From: Coprococcus phoceensis
Lineage (GTDB): Bacteria > Bacillota > Clostridia > Lachnospirales > Lachnospiraceae
Direction of reading: 5' to 3'
Length of the DNA: 64,000 nt
Assembly (NCBI RefSeq): GCF_900104635.1
Contig: NZ_FNWC01000007.1
Coordinates: 1,029,421-1,093,420 of the forward strand
Below are positions 17,067-26,900 of the stretch, one piece after another (the first letter of the stretch is position 1; every line of letters starts with the position of its first letter). A program made the translations under genes and the position numbers. The notes below the pieces were generated by a model, which saw nothing but the letters and a program-made list of their open reading frames with translations, searched no databases and had not been told where the DNA came from.

Positions 17067-18370
17067 TATTCAACCTCCATGGTATCTACATCTGGAACCG
17101 CACCATATTTTCCTACAAGATATGCTTTTCTGATATTATCATTTGTTCTTACTGGAAGTTCCGTTAAATTGAACAATTCCGAAACACCGTTTCTTTTATT
17201 CTTATCAACAAAATATACCTGATCTTTTCTTAATATCTCCATATTCAATAATTCCGTATCATGTGTTGTAAAAATAATCTGTGCATGACCTGGATTGGTT
17301 TCTGGACTTTGAAATTTAGAAATGATAAATTCGACTAATAATGGGTGCAATTCCCGATCAATCTCATCTACCATCAATATCCCACCTTTTTGTAACACAC
17401 GTTCAATTCCTGGGGCAAGTGACATGAGTCTTCTTGTTCCATCAGATTCATCCGAAAGTTCCAATGTAAATAGTTCTTCCTCTCCTGCTTGATTTAATCC
17501 ACGATGAATGGAGGAGGTTTTCACTTCTCCTATTTTTAAGTTCATTTCAGCAGCTTCTGAAGAATCCTTTAATGCCAGAGTAAATTGTTTTAACGCAGCA
17601 ACAATTCCCTCCGGAAGATTATTAGGAAGCGAATCATTTGCAGATAATTCTTCATTTCTAATTTCAAAAGACATATCCTCTATCCCAACATCTGCCTGCT
17701 TTGCATAAGACACAATTGCTTTTAGCATATTCACATCTTCTGCATGTTCCAATAATTGACTTGGTATATCTGTATAATCTTTTGAAAAATAAATACTTTC
17801 CCTAAACCATCTCATAGCATCAATACATGGCTGGTAATTCATCACACATGCAATTGAAAAAAATAATTGATTTGATGCAACTGCTTCTGCTATCATTTCC
17901 TTTTTCCTTTTTTCGCCATTTGAAGGGAATGAAAACTCCTGATAATTTCTTGAAAATATTTCTGCTTTTTGTCCTTTTGGTGCCGAATACAAATATTCTT
18001 TTACAATTTCTTTTTTTGTGGCTGAAAATCCATAAATGTATTTGACACCATCCTGAATGTATTCATATTCAAATCCTGTTGGACACTGTTCCGAATAATC
18101 ATTTAATGAAAAAGCACGCACTGGAATTTCTGCTTTTTCATGCTGCGTTTTTTGTGCATTTCTTATAAATTGCACACCCAACCAGAAAGCACGAATTACA
18201 TTACTTTTTCCACCACCGTTTTTCCCCAAAATAGCTACAGCTGGAAGAACTCCTTTCTTTTTATACGGTAAAAGACAACTTTTATATTCTGCATTTCCTT
18301 TTGCTTCCATAGACAAAATGCTTTTGTCCCTAAATGAACGATAATTTTCAAATTCAAATTTAATCAGCAT
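17066..18370 (-). CDS. AAA-family ATPase, RloA/AbiLi-like
   Basis: This 434-residue ABC/SMC-type ATPase has a FENYRSF start typical of AAA_15/AAA_21 proteins, a Walker A GKNGGGKSNV at about residues 49-58, a Walker B ILMVDEIDRELHP at about 335, and an H-loop-like IIFTTHDTELL at about 367. It pairs with the overlapping RloB gene. Such ATPases are thought to sense infection and license a TOPRIM effector. It has its own promoter and lies between essC and the second rhs gene, so it appears to be an independent insertion in the toxin island. Confidence 0.88.
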   Translation of the reverse strand: MLIKFEFENYRSFRDKSILSMEAKGNAEYKSCLLPYKKKGVLPAVAILGKNGGGKSNVIRAFWLGVQFIRNAQKTQHEKAEIPVRAFSLNDYSEQCPTGFEYEYIQDGVKYIYGFSATKKEIVKEYLYSAPKGQKAEIFSRNYQEFSFPSNGEKRKKEMIAEAVASNQLFFSIACVMNYQPCIDAMRWFRESIYFSKDYTDIPSQLLEHAEDVNMLKAIVSYAKQADVGIEDMSFEIRNEELSANDSLPNNLPEGIVAALKQFTLALKDSSEAAEMNLKIGEVKTSSIHRGLNQAGEEELFTLELSDESDGTRRLMSLAPGIERVLQKGGILMVDEIDRELHPLLVEFIISKFQSPETNPGHAQIIFTTHDTELLNMEILRKDQVYFVDKNKRNGVSELFNLTELPVRTNDNIRKAYLVGKYGAVPDVDTMEVE

Positions 18371-18394
18371 ATCATATCCCTCCTTATATGATAT

Positions 18395-18423
18395 AGTATA
18401 TCCATAATCTGATAGAAATACAA
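18395..18423 (-). promoter_or_regulatory. Promoter of the rloAB-like pair
   Basis: TTGTAT (18418-18423) and TATACT (18395-18400) are spaced by 17 bases on the minus strand. They lie about 25 bases before the ATPase start, which has an AAGGAGGG ribosome binding site. Confidence 0.6.
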
Positions 18424-18499
18424 GGAAAATAATTGCTGTTTTTGATTATTTTTATTTAATTTCTTTGTTTTATATCATACCATTTGTTTTTATATATAC

Positions 18500-18544
18500 A
18501 AAACAGGATACTGCAACTTCATATCTGTATGCAATATCCTGTTT
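18500..18544 (-). terminator. Terminator after essC
   Basis: AAACAGGATA (18501-18510) and TATCCTGTTT (18535-18544) form a perfect 10-bp stem that extends inward through TGCA pairs. A TTTT run follows on the minus strand. It is 11 bases past the essC stop. Confidence 0.7.
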
Positions 18545-18555
18545 CTTTCTTATCC

Positions 18556-21500
18556 TTATGATATTTCTTTGTGCAGGATTAATTTCACTTTCCGATTAAC
18601 TCCTGCATTGTGGTAATAACCAAATTCCACTTTCCGATTTTCTTCCCGAACTCCCGTATAACTAAACAGTAACTGATCTTTGATATTTCCAAGAATCAGG
18701 ACTTCCCTGCTTGCCAAGAGCATTTCTATGAACTTGCTTCTTGTCATTTTCTTTACCTTAAATTCTGAAGTTACAAGGACATAAATACCATAACGGACAG
18801 CTTCTTCCAAAATATCAATCATACTGTTATCTTCCGCCACATTATCATACAATTCCTGAAGCATGTCTACCATGACATAAATTGGCGGAAGTGTTTTGGC
18901 AAAGCTTTCGATGCTTAAAGAAACATCATCCAATTTGGCTTCTTCATACGCTTCTTTTCTTTCAAAAATATCTTCCTCAATCTGCTTTAAGGCATCTGCA
19001 ACCGTACTCTTATCACTTGCATAAACTACATTCTCTCTTGACTGGTAAGCAGCAAGTTCATGACTCTTATTATCAAAGAGATATACCTTTTCACCCGAAA
19101 CCATAGAAAGCATATTTTTGATTACATTTGTTTTGCCTGTTTTTGCATTTCCAATTACAAAGGCTGGTGTCTGTTCCATGGAAAGATAGTACATCTGTAA
19201 AGTATCCGTATCCAATCCAATTGGTACTTTCCGGTTTGTCTTTTCATATCCTGGGTAGGATGGAAGCATTGACACCGTAAGTTCTTCCGGCATAACTGGA
19301 ATTTCTTTTGCCTTTTCTTCCGAAGACTTCTGATCCAGTTCAAAAATAAGTGCTTTCAGTTTTTCATTGTATTCTTTTTCTGTTTCAAACACAACGGGAG
19401 TATATAGCTGCATCACATGGATGCTGTCTGTTTTTACAAGCGCCCTTCCTTTATGCTCTTCCGGCAGCTTATAGGAACTCCGTCCAACAAAAGAAGAAAG
19501 TTCACTTTCATCAAAATTGAAACCACCGATTCTCATTTTGAAATTGTTTCTGGCTGCACTTCTCATAGCCCCATCTCTGGAAGTCGTTACTGCCAAATAA
19601 ATACCAAGCCCTGCCCCGTCTCTAGATACTTTTTGTATGAAAGATTCAACAGCTTCTCCCAGTTCTTTTACCACTTCATACTGGTCTATGACAATCACAA
19701 TGGCTTTTAATGGTTCCGCCTGTGTTTCGTTGTAAACCGAAAAGTTCTGTACCATAGCACGTGCCAGTTTCTTCTTTCTCTCTTTGATTTCCTCTAAAAT
19801 CAATTTTTGGAATTTTCCGATTTTTTCTTCATGGTCTATATTCATATAGTCCGCAACATGGGGAAGCTGTTTTAATGGGATCATTCCACTGTTACCGAGA
19901 TCCAAAATATAGAAATTCAGATTTTTCACTGCATTCTTTGCAGATAATCCTAAAATAATCTGCGTCAGCAGCATCGTTTTTCCATATCCGCTGGAAGACA
20001 GATATAAAAGATGTCCATTTTTTTCAAAGTCAAGGACATATTCCGTCTGTGCCTGTTCTTCAGGGATATCCATCATACCAATCCCTAATTTCAAATCAAC
20101 CTTCTTGAAACCGGCACTGTCCTGAATTTCCATCAAATATGGAGATGCAATTTGAAATGCCAGAGATGGAAGCCAGGTCTTTTTCACTTTGACACAATGC
20201 TCTTCTTCGTAAAGTTGCTGAAGGTGTTCTACTACAACATCCAACTGACTTTTCTTGAGCTGCTGGCTTTCCTTTCTGCCACTGAAATCCTTATTTAAGG
20301 CTTCTCCCTGTCCAAGCATATTCAGCAGATATACCCTGTCGTCTTCCTCTTTTTGTTCCTCTTTTGTTCCGTAGGAAGCGCCACTCCATGCGGACTGGAA
20401 CAATTCATAAATCTCATTATTACCAACCTGTAAGTATCCACGTCCGGCCTGTGTGATGTTTGCAGCATCTGCCGTATGAAGCATTTCTTTACTGTCCGCT
20501 GCATTCTGTACTTTTAAGCACAAACGGAATGTTGAGTTACTCCAAATCTGATCATCTACTACTCCTGATGGTTTTTGTGTTGCCAGAATCAAATGCACTC
20601 CAAGGCTTCGTCCGATACGTGAAGTGGAATCCAGTTCTGCCATGAATTCCGGCTGTTCTTTCTTTAACTCTGCAAACTCATCACTGATGATAAACAGATG
20701 CGGAAGAGGTTCTTCTGCTTTTCCCATACGGAATAATTTCTGATAATCATTAATATGGTTTACACCATACTCTGCAAAAATACGCTGTCTGCGTGCCAGT
20801 TCACTTTTAATGGATGCCATCGCCCGCATACTCTCTGCTTTATCCAAGTTTGTAATTGTCCCCAATAAATGCGGAAGATTTGCAAACAGGTTTGCCATTC
20901 CTCCACCTTTATAGTCAATCAAAAGAAAACCGACTTCATGAGGATGAAAATTCACAGCAAGAGAAAGTATATACGTCTGAATGGTTTCTGATTTACCGGA
21001 ACCTGTTGTACCTGCCACAAGACCATGCGGTCCATGTGCCTTTTCATGCAGGTTCAGTTCGGTGAAATCATTCTCCGCTTTTGCACCAATCGGAACTGCC
21101 AGGCTTTTATAAGCACTATGAGACTCCCACCGTTTTTCTACTTCCAGTTGAGTCGGCGTATCGACACCATACATTTCAAAAAATGTCAGTTTATCAGGCA
21201 CCTGAGAAGTAATCCCCTGCTCATGGATCAAAGGACTTAATGCCCTTGCCATTCTTTCTAGAGGAATTCCTTTTGTGTGTTGTACTTCAAACCGAAGGTT
21301 CTTCCTTTCCCCTTCCTCTAATAAAAGATGAGCTTCCTCTGAGTTGTCTAAAATACAGATTGTTCTGATGTTTTCAGGGAGATTCGATTTCTGATCGGTA
21401 GTATAAATCATACTAAACCCTAATTCCATTTCCCTGCTTTGCAAGTATTCCATAATAGCATGATTTAAAATCAGTTTTGGTTCATCAATGATAAACAGCA

Positions 21501-22767
21501 GATACGGAAGGAAAATGTGTGCTTTTTTCTCTTCTTCCTGTTTTAGTTTTCTCTCTTTTAAAATCTGCTGGATACTTCCCAATATCTGATCCCTGATCTG
21601 CTCCGAATAAATTTCTCCGATTACATTGATAAATTCCAACCGCAGATGCGGATACCAGCGCATATACTGGAAATCTTCGGTATATGCTCCGCTATGGATA
21701 AAAACAATCTGTAACTCCCGGTAACTTTGGAAAAAAGTTAATTGGGCAAGCATATATTTTAATTGATCATGGATATTCCGTTTACTTCCAACCAGACCTA
21801 AATGTGCTTTTTTCAGATCAATCTCTACGGGAATCTGTTCTACTTTTTTAAATTCTTTTGGAATTTTCTTGGCACATTCAATCAGTTCATCCTTTGTCAT
21901 ATCCAGTTCTTTATCTTCGTAAGAAACTTCTATCTGGGACTCGCCTTTCCGGTATCCTAAATTTACTTTTAAAAAGTCATCATCTAAGATGGAACGTTCG
22001 TAAATACGGCTACTATATTCCAATACCATATCTTGCAGCATAGAAAGTGTCGGTGTCTGATAATCAATCGCTTCCCGTTCTTCTTCCCTCAACTTTTTGA
22101 TTTCTTTTCGTTTCCGAAGAAGATATTCATCATACATCACTTCCCGGTCTTTATTTTCCTGCTTGATATTCCGTTTTTCACTTACATATCTCTGAATAGA
22201 AAAAATTAGGGTAATAGCGGTCATTCCTGCCGTCATGTACATATAAGGACCACGTTTCATCAATACGCCCATGGCAATCGTAAGTGCCATCATGCAAAGG
22301 GGCGGGATGATCAACTGTGCCAGACTCCCTTTTGACATCTCTTTTTTTCTTGGAGGAGCTTTAATTTCTACCTTCTCCTCTTTTCTCTGATATACAACTC
22401 TTGGAGAACGTTTATAAAAAGGAAATCCCTCAAAATATTCTTCTTCCTGTCGTTCTGGAAGTAAGGTTGTTTCAAAATACTCTATATCTGATTGAACTTC
22501 CAGTTTTTCTTTGAAAAATGTAATCCTAAAATCTTCAATATGTATCTGGTCTCCGTTTTTGATGATCATCTGATTGCCACTTACAATCTGATTATTCAGA
22601 AAAACTTTGATATTTCCCTCTCTTTTTAAGTTCAAGATTTCTCCATCCAGGCACATCTGTATTGGAAGATGCCATACAAAGTCGTAAGAAAATGAATCCG
22701 CTTCTGTCCCAAACCAAATCTGCGGCTTTCTTTTGTATGTTCTGATGGATGTATTCTTTCTCTCCAT
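18556..22767 (-). CDS. essC: T7SSb motor ATPase EssC
   Basis: This 1403-residue membrane ATPase is the motor of type VIIb secretion. The N-terminus contains FHA-like beta-rich domains, and two transmembrane helices lie near residues 150-195. Three FtsK/SpoIIIE ATPase domains follow, with Walker A motifs GTTGSGKS (about 585), SSSGYGKT (about 924) and GNAKTGKT (about 1205). The first also shows LLIDYKGGGMANLF and LFIISDEFAEL, the best-conserved active site. EssC recognises the WXG100 export signal and drives substrate transfer. It lies after the Rhs toxin and immunity genes instead of next to essB, so the toxin cassette splits the core operon. The start has a GAAAGGAGAAAG ribosome binding site. 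Confidence 0.97.
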   Translation of the reverse strand: MERKNTSIRTYKRKPQIWFGTEADSFSYDFVWHLPIQMCLDGEILNLKREGNIKVFLNNQIVSGNQMIIKNGDQIHIEDFRITFFKEKLEVQSDIEYFETTLLPERQEEEYFEGFPFYKRSPRVVYQRKEEKVEIKAPPRKKEMSKGSLAQLIIPPLCMMALTIAMGVLMKRGPYMYMTAGMTAITLIFSIQRYVSEKRNIKQENKDREVMYDEYLLRKRKEIKKLREEEREAIDYQTPTLSMLQDMVLEYSSRIYERSILDDDFLKVNLGYRKGESQIEVSYEDKELDMTKDELIECAKKIPKEFKKVEQIPVEIDLKKAHLGLVGSKRNIHDQLKYMLAQLTFFQSYRELQIVFIHSGAYTEDFQYMRWYPHLRLEFINVIGEIYSEQIRDQILGSIQQILKERKLKQEEEKKAHIFLPYLLFIIDEPKLILNHAIMEYLQSREMELGFSMIYTTDQKSNLPENIRTICILDNSEEAHLLLEEGERKNLRFEVQHTKGIPLERMARALSPLIHEQGITSQVPDKLTFFEMYGVDTPTQLEVEKRWESHSAYKSLAVPIGAKAENDFTELNLHEKAHGPHGLVAGTTGSGKSETIQTYILSLAVNFHPHEVGFLLIDYKGGGMANLFANLPHLLGTITNLDKAESMRAMASIKSELARRQRIFAEYGVNHINDYQKLFRMGKAEEPLPHLFIISDEFAELKKEQPEFMAELDSTSRIGRSLGVHLILATQKPSGVVDDQIWSNSTFRLCLKVQNAADSKEMLHTADAANITQAGRGYLQVGNNEIYELFQSAWSGASYGTKEEQKEEDDRVYLLNMLGQGEALNKDFSGRKESQQLKKSQLDVVVEHLQQLYEEEHCVKVKKTWLPSLAFQIASPYLMEIQDSAGFKKVDLKLGIGMMDIPEEQAQTEYVLDFEKNGHLLYLSSSGYGKTMLLTQIILGLSAKNAVKNLNFYILDLGNSGMIPLKQLPHVADYMNIDHEEKIGKFQKLILEEIKERKKKLARAMVQNFSVYNETQAEPLKAIVIVIDQYEVVKELGEAVESFIQKVSRDGAGLGIYLAVTTSRDGAMRSAARNNFKMRIGGFNFDESELSSFVGRSSYKLPEEHKGRALVKTDSIHVMQLYTPVVFETEKEYNEKLKALIFELDQKSSEEKAKEIPVMPEELTVSMLPSYPGYEKTNRKVPIGLDTDTLQMYYLSMEQTPAFVIGNAKTGKTNVIKNMLSMVSGEKVYLFDNKSHELAAYQSRENVVYASDKSTVADALKQIEEDIFERKEAYEEAKLDDVSLSIESFAKTLPPIYVMVDMLQELYDNVAEDNSMIDILEEAVRYGIYVLVTSEFKVKKMTRSKFIEMLLASREVLILGNIKDQLLFSYTGVREENRKVEFGYYHNAGVNRKVKLILHKEIS

Positions 22768-22853
22768 GTATTTCTTTCTCCTTTCGTATGGTGTCTTCTA
22801 ATATCATTTATAGAAATTTATCATATTTACTTTACTTTATGTATAATACACTT

Positions 22854-23321
22854 TTAACTGCATTTTTTGTAAAGTTCCTCTATAAAGCCTTCAATTCCTA
22901 TAAGCATAGCGTCTAATGTTATCGTCTTTTCTCCTTTTATAATAAGTTTAAATCCACCATTAGAATTTCTTTCTATAGATTTAATTTTTGAAACCGGAAT
23001 ACATCTTTTTTTACCTATAGGATGCATAATAATTAGTTCATCTTTCTCTAATATTACTTTATATCTCCCTATCACCCATCCTGCTGAAACACTAATTAAT
23101 CCCATTATAATAAGAAAAACAGATATCCCTACATCTTTGTACATAAACATCATTATAGCCGAGAAAATTATTGTAATCACAAAACAAATATACAGAATTT
23201 TCCAAAAAACTGGTGGAAAATATAATTGATTTTCCTTGTCTTTTACTTCATATTTTTTTCTTGTCACCATCGATATAATTCCAAATACCAATGTCATAAA
23301 AAACAACCATTCTATTCTCAT
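22854..23321 (-). CDS. PH-domain-like membrane protein, immunity candidate
   Basis: This 155-residue protein has an N-terminal helix (about 5-20) and two helices at about 40-80. A small C-terminal domain (YKVILEKDELIIMHP through GFKLIIKGEKTITL) resembles bacterial PH domains. Its ATG overlaps the stop of the preceding immunity candidate. The pair lies between the Rhs toxin and essC, the usual immunity position. It lacks the P-x3-D-x8-Y-x4-G signature. An accessory role in T7SS is also possible. Confidence 0.6.
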   Translation of the reverse strand: MRIEWLFFMTLVFGIISMVTRKKYEVKDKENQLYFPPVFWKILYICFVITIIFSAIMMFMYKDVGISVFLIIMGLISVSAGWVIGRYKVILEKDELIIMHPIGKKRCIPVSKIKSIERNSNGGFKLIIKGEKTITLDAMLIGIEGFIEELYKKCS

Positions 23322-23785
23322 TATTTTCTCTCCTCCACAATTCCAAATTTACTATTAGGTAAATATGTCACTTTTAAACGCTCCCCTTCATAAATTCCAG
23401 TACTATAAACCACCACATTTACTTTTCTATTTGTTTTAGAGTCTATAATTGCAATACTTCTTGATCTTCTTCTAGTCTCTCTACCATAATCCCATTCTAT
23501 TACTTCTCCCTCTGCTTCTAAATATTCTTCTTGCATCACGTTAGGAAAATCTTTTATAGCTGGAATCACACGCCACATAAATATAATCCCCAAAAATAAT
23601 CCTATTGTGCATTTCAATACTATATTAATTCTTTTCTCATTTCTTTTAACCATTTGCTTTATATCTGGTGCCATTTTTTCCCAGCAAATCCACCTCTTTT
23701 TTTTCAACGCTGAGATTAAATAAATAGCAACCATAACCGTTATCAATAAAGTTTCTACATACAATTTCACAATTACTTCATCCAT
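23321..23785 (-). CDS. Membrane immunity candidate of the T7SS-locus Rhs toxin
   Basis: This 154-residue protein has two helices (about 8-27 and 58-77), followed by the family signature P-x3-D-x8-Y-x4-G and a C-terminal LKVTYLPNSKFG. It is the first gene after the Rhs stop (177-base gap) and aligns with the paralogues at 6101, 10152 and 10570. The shared core with divergent ends is what one expects of immunity proteins that follow changing toxin tips. Confidence 0.75.
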   Translation of the reverse strand: MDEVIVKLYVETLLITVMVAIYLISALKKKRWICWEKMAPDIKQMVKRNEKRINIVLKCTIGLFLGIIFMWRVIPAIKDFPNVMQEEYLEAEGEVIEWDYGRETRRRSRSIAIIDSKTNRKVNVVVYSTGIYEGERLKVTYLPNSKFGIVEERK

Positions 23786-23962
23786 AATTCTTTCCCTGCA
23801 CTTTCTTACTTTATATTTCTCCTAATATTCTCTCTAAATGATTCATACACAGTACAAATCTTACTATAATATTTCAAATACGCTTTATAAATATAATTTT
23901 TTCTCTGATTGATATTTTTTCACCCATAATAACATCTTTATCATTTAAATTAAATAATATTA

Positions 23963-26900
23963 TTATGCTATATCACAATTTATTATTTCCTCTTTGATTT
24001 TCAATATATTTTCCCATATATTATTCATATTACTTTTTATATTTTGAACAACGCTCTTCCAATCCACTTCCTTTCCCATTTTTTCACTCCATTTAGTCAC
24101 TGCATCTTTCAAAGCACCTAGAATTGTGTCTGGCATTCCTTTTATACTCTCTACCATGAAAAATTTGTTTCCATACATTTTTAAACTAGTTAAAACTTTA
24201 AAAGAACCCGCCCGTATTCTTTTATCATGATACTCATATTTAAATTTCCAATCATGAAGCGAAAATTTAGTTAATAACTTCTCTCCCATTTTATTTGTAA
24301 ACTTACTTGTAAATTTATCAAAAATTCCTGCTGACGCACTGGCTATTCCTGAACTTATTCCTGATCTTATCATAAGTGTTAGCACTGAGTCCACCGTAAA
24401 ACTAGTGGTTCCGTCTGCCATGTCCCAAATCCCCTCAACAAAAGTTGATGTGGCTCCACTCGCTGCTCCCGCCCAAGCTGCTCCTGCACCAGTCCCTGCA
24501 ACCGCACCACCTACTGCACCTCCTATTGTAGCTGATACTGTTTTTTTCAAGGACGGTTTTTCTCCTGTAGCAATGTCTGTAACTATCTGAGAAATACCGC
24601 CAAAAATTCCTCCTGCTATTCCTCCTATTACTGCTGTAATCCATAAACCATTTAGATCCACAAAATAAAATGGATTACTATAACAATATACATATTCATT
24701 TAAAGTTATGGGTTCTATAAATGAACCTTTTACTCTATCACAAGCTAAAAATCTACCGCTCTCCACTAGGTATTCTCGCGCCTGAGCATAATACGTCCCT
24801 GCAATCTCATCTCTCTGGTATCCCGTATAGCCAAACGGCTGTATCTTCCCCTGGTTCTGATACAGGTCTTCCCCGAAGGCTCCGTATCCATAACTCTCTT
24901 TGAGAATTCCGGCACTGTCTTCAATCCGAAGCGGACTTCCCAGTTCGTCCTGAAGGTAATAGTTCCGTTCCCCATTTTCTTCATACGCTGCCACGTTCCC
25001 GTCCCAGAAGTATCTCTGGTTTCGGTTTTCCTCTGTCCGCTCCAGGAGGTTATAATACTGTCTGGTCAGGTCCAGGGTATAGGTGATCTGCCGGCTGTTT
25101 CCGATTTCCATGCCAATCCTGCTTTGCGGATCCAGTTTCTCCAGCTTCTCTTTTGGAAGGACACCTTCCTGCTTTCCTACCCGGTGTCCCAGTCCGTTGT
25201 ACTGATACCTTGCCTGTTTTCCTGCCGCATCCACCGCTTCTTCCAGACGGTTGATTGCACCATAGACATACTGTTTTTTCCATGCCCCATTTTCTTGGAT
25301 GCCGGTTAGGTTTCCTCTCTTATCGTAGCTATATGCTTTTAAGAGCTCTCCATGTTTTTCGCTTACCATCTGGTTGATGACATTGTACTGGTAGGAAGTC
25401 CTTTCCCCGCTTTCTTCTTTCCATGTCCGGTTTCCAAAGGCATCATACCCATACTGGGTCTGCATCTGCCCGTCCTTTTGGATTTCTGCCAGCCTGCCCA
25501 GTGCATCATAACCATAGCGGTAGTGTCCGCTCTCACGCTCCAGCCCTCTTCTCTCTTTTGTAATGCCACTCTTGTTTCCCAAAAGGTCATACAGATAAGT
25601 ATAACGGTCAATGACTCCTTCTTGGTCTTGATGTACCAGTTCTGTCAGCTGGTCTTTTTTGTCATAAGCATAGGTGGTCTTTGTTCCATTGGGGAACTGT
25701 TTTTCACACAGCCTGCCCAGAGGGTCATACGCATACGTGATGACGCTGTCCCCTTCTTTTAACTCTGAAAGACGGAGCTGCTCATCATAACCATAGAAGA
25801 CCGTCTTTCCATCCGGATAGGTCATGCTTTTTCTTTCTCCTGCTTTTCCATAGGTATAGGATACTTCCCTTCCGTCTGGGTACTGTACCTTTTGTGCTCT
25901 TCCCAGTGCATCGGGAGTGATCTTTGTACTTCCTAACCAGTCCTGCACCTCCAAAAGCTGCCGGAGCGGGTTATAGGACAGTTTCACTTCTCTTCCGTCC
26001 GCATACTGGATACCGGATAAATCTCCCTGTTTTGTATAGGCATACTTTGTCAGGTAACCCTCCTTATCCAGTTTGCTAAGGAGCTGCCCTTTCTTATCAT
26101 AAGTATAAACTTCCTTCTGTCCCAGGGCATCCATGGTTTCTGTGACCTGTCCCCGCAGATTCCTTGTATAACGGGTGACCTGGCACAGCCGGTTTCTTCC
26201 ATTCTGTTTCTCTGCTTCCAGAAGGTCTGTATCCATACCGGATCCTTCTGTATCTTCCTTCAGGCTTCCCTCTGCACCATACTGGCGGATCTCGATGAGC
26301 CGGTCACAGGCATCATACTGGTATTCGGTTTCATTTCCAAGGGCATCCGTTACTTTTGCAAGCCGCCCGCTTAAGGTATAGGCATACCGGGTGGTGTTTC
26401 CCTCCCCGTCTGTCATGGAAGTCACATTTCCAAGGGCATCATAAGTATAGGATTTCTTCTCCCCTTCACTTCCTGTGATCTCCGTGATCCGGTCCATGCT
26501 GTCATATCCATAACGCAGCACAAACCCGGTGGCAAGGGTATGGGTTTCCAGGTTTCCGTTGGCATCATAGGTAAAGGCTTCTTCTGTACCATCTGAGTAT
26601 TGGATTTTTTCTAATAGTCCGCCTTTTTGATACTGGTAACAAGTAGTACGCCCTGCCTCATCGGTGATGCTCTCCACATCGCCTAACGGGGTATAAGTAT
26701 AATGTCTGCTCTCCCCAAGGACGTTGGTTTCTTTCACCAGGTTCCCGTTTCCATCGTATTCCATGGATACGGTATTGCCCAGGGCATCTTCTGCCTCTAT
26801 GAGATTTCCTTCCCCATCATACCGGTAGGCATAATGGAGTCCTTCTTCTCCGTTTACTTCCACCACTCTTCCAAGGGCATCATAAACAAACGTGGTCTTC

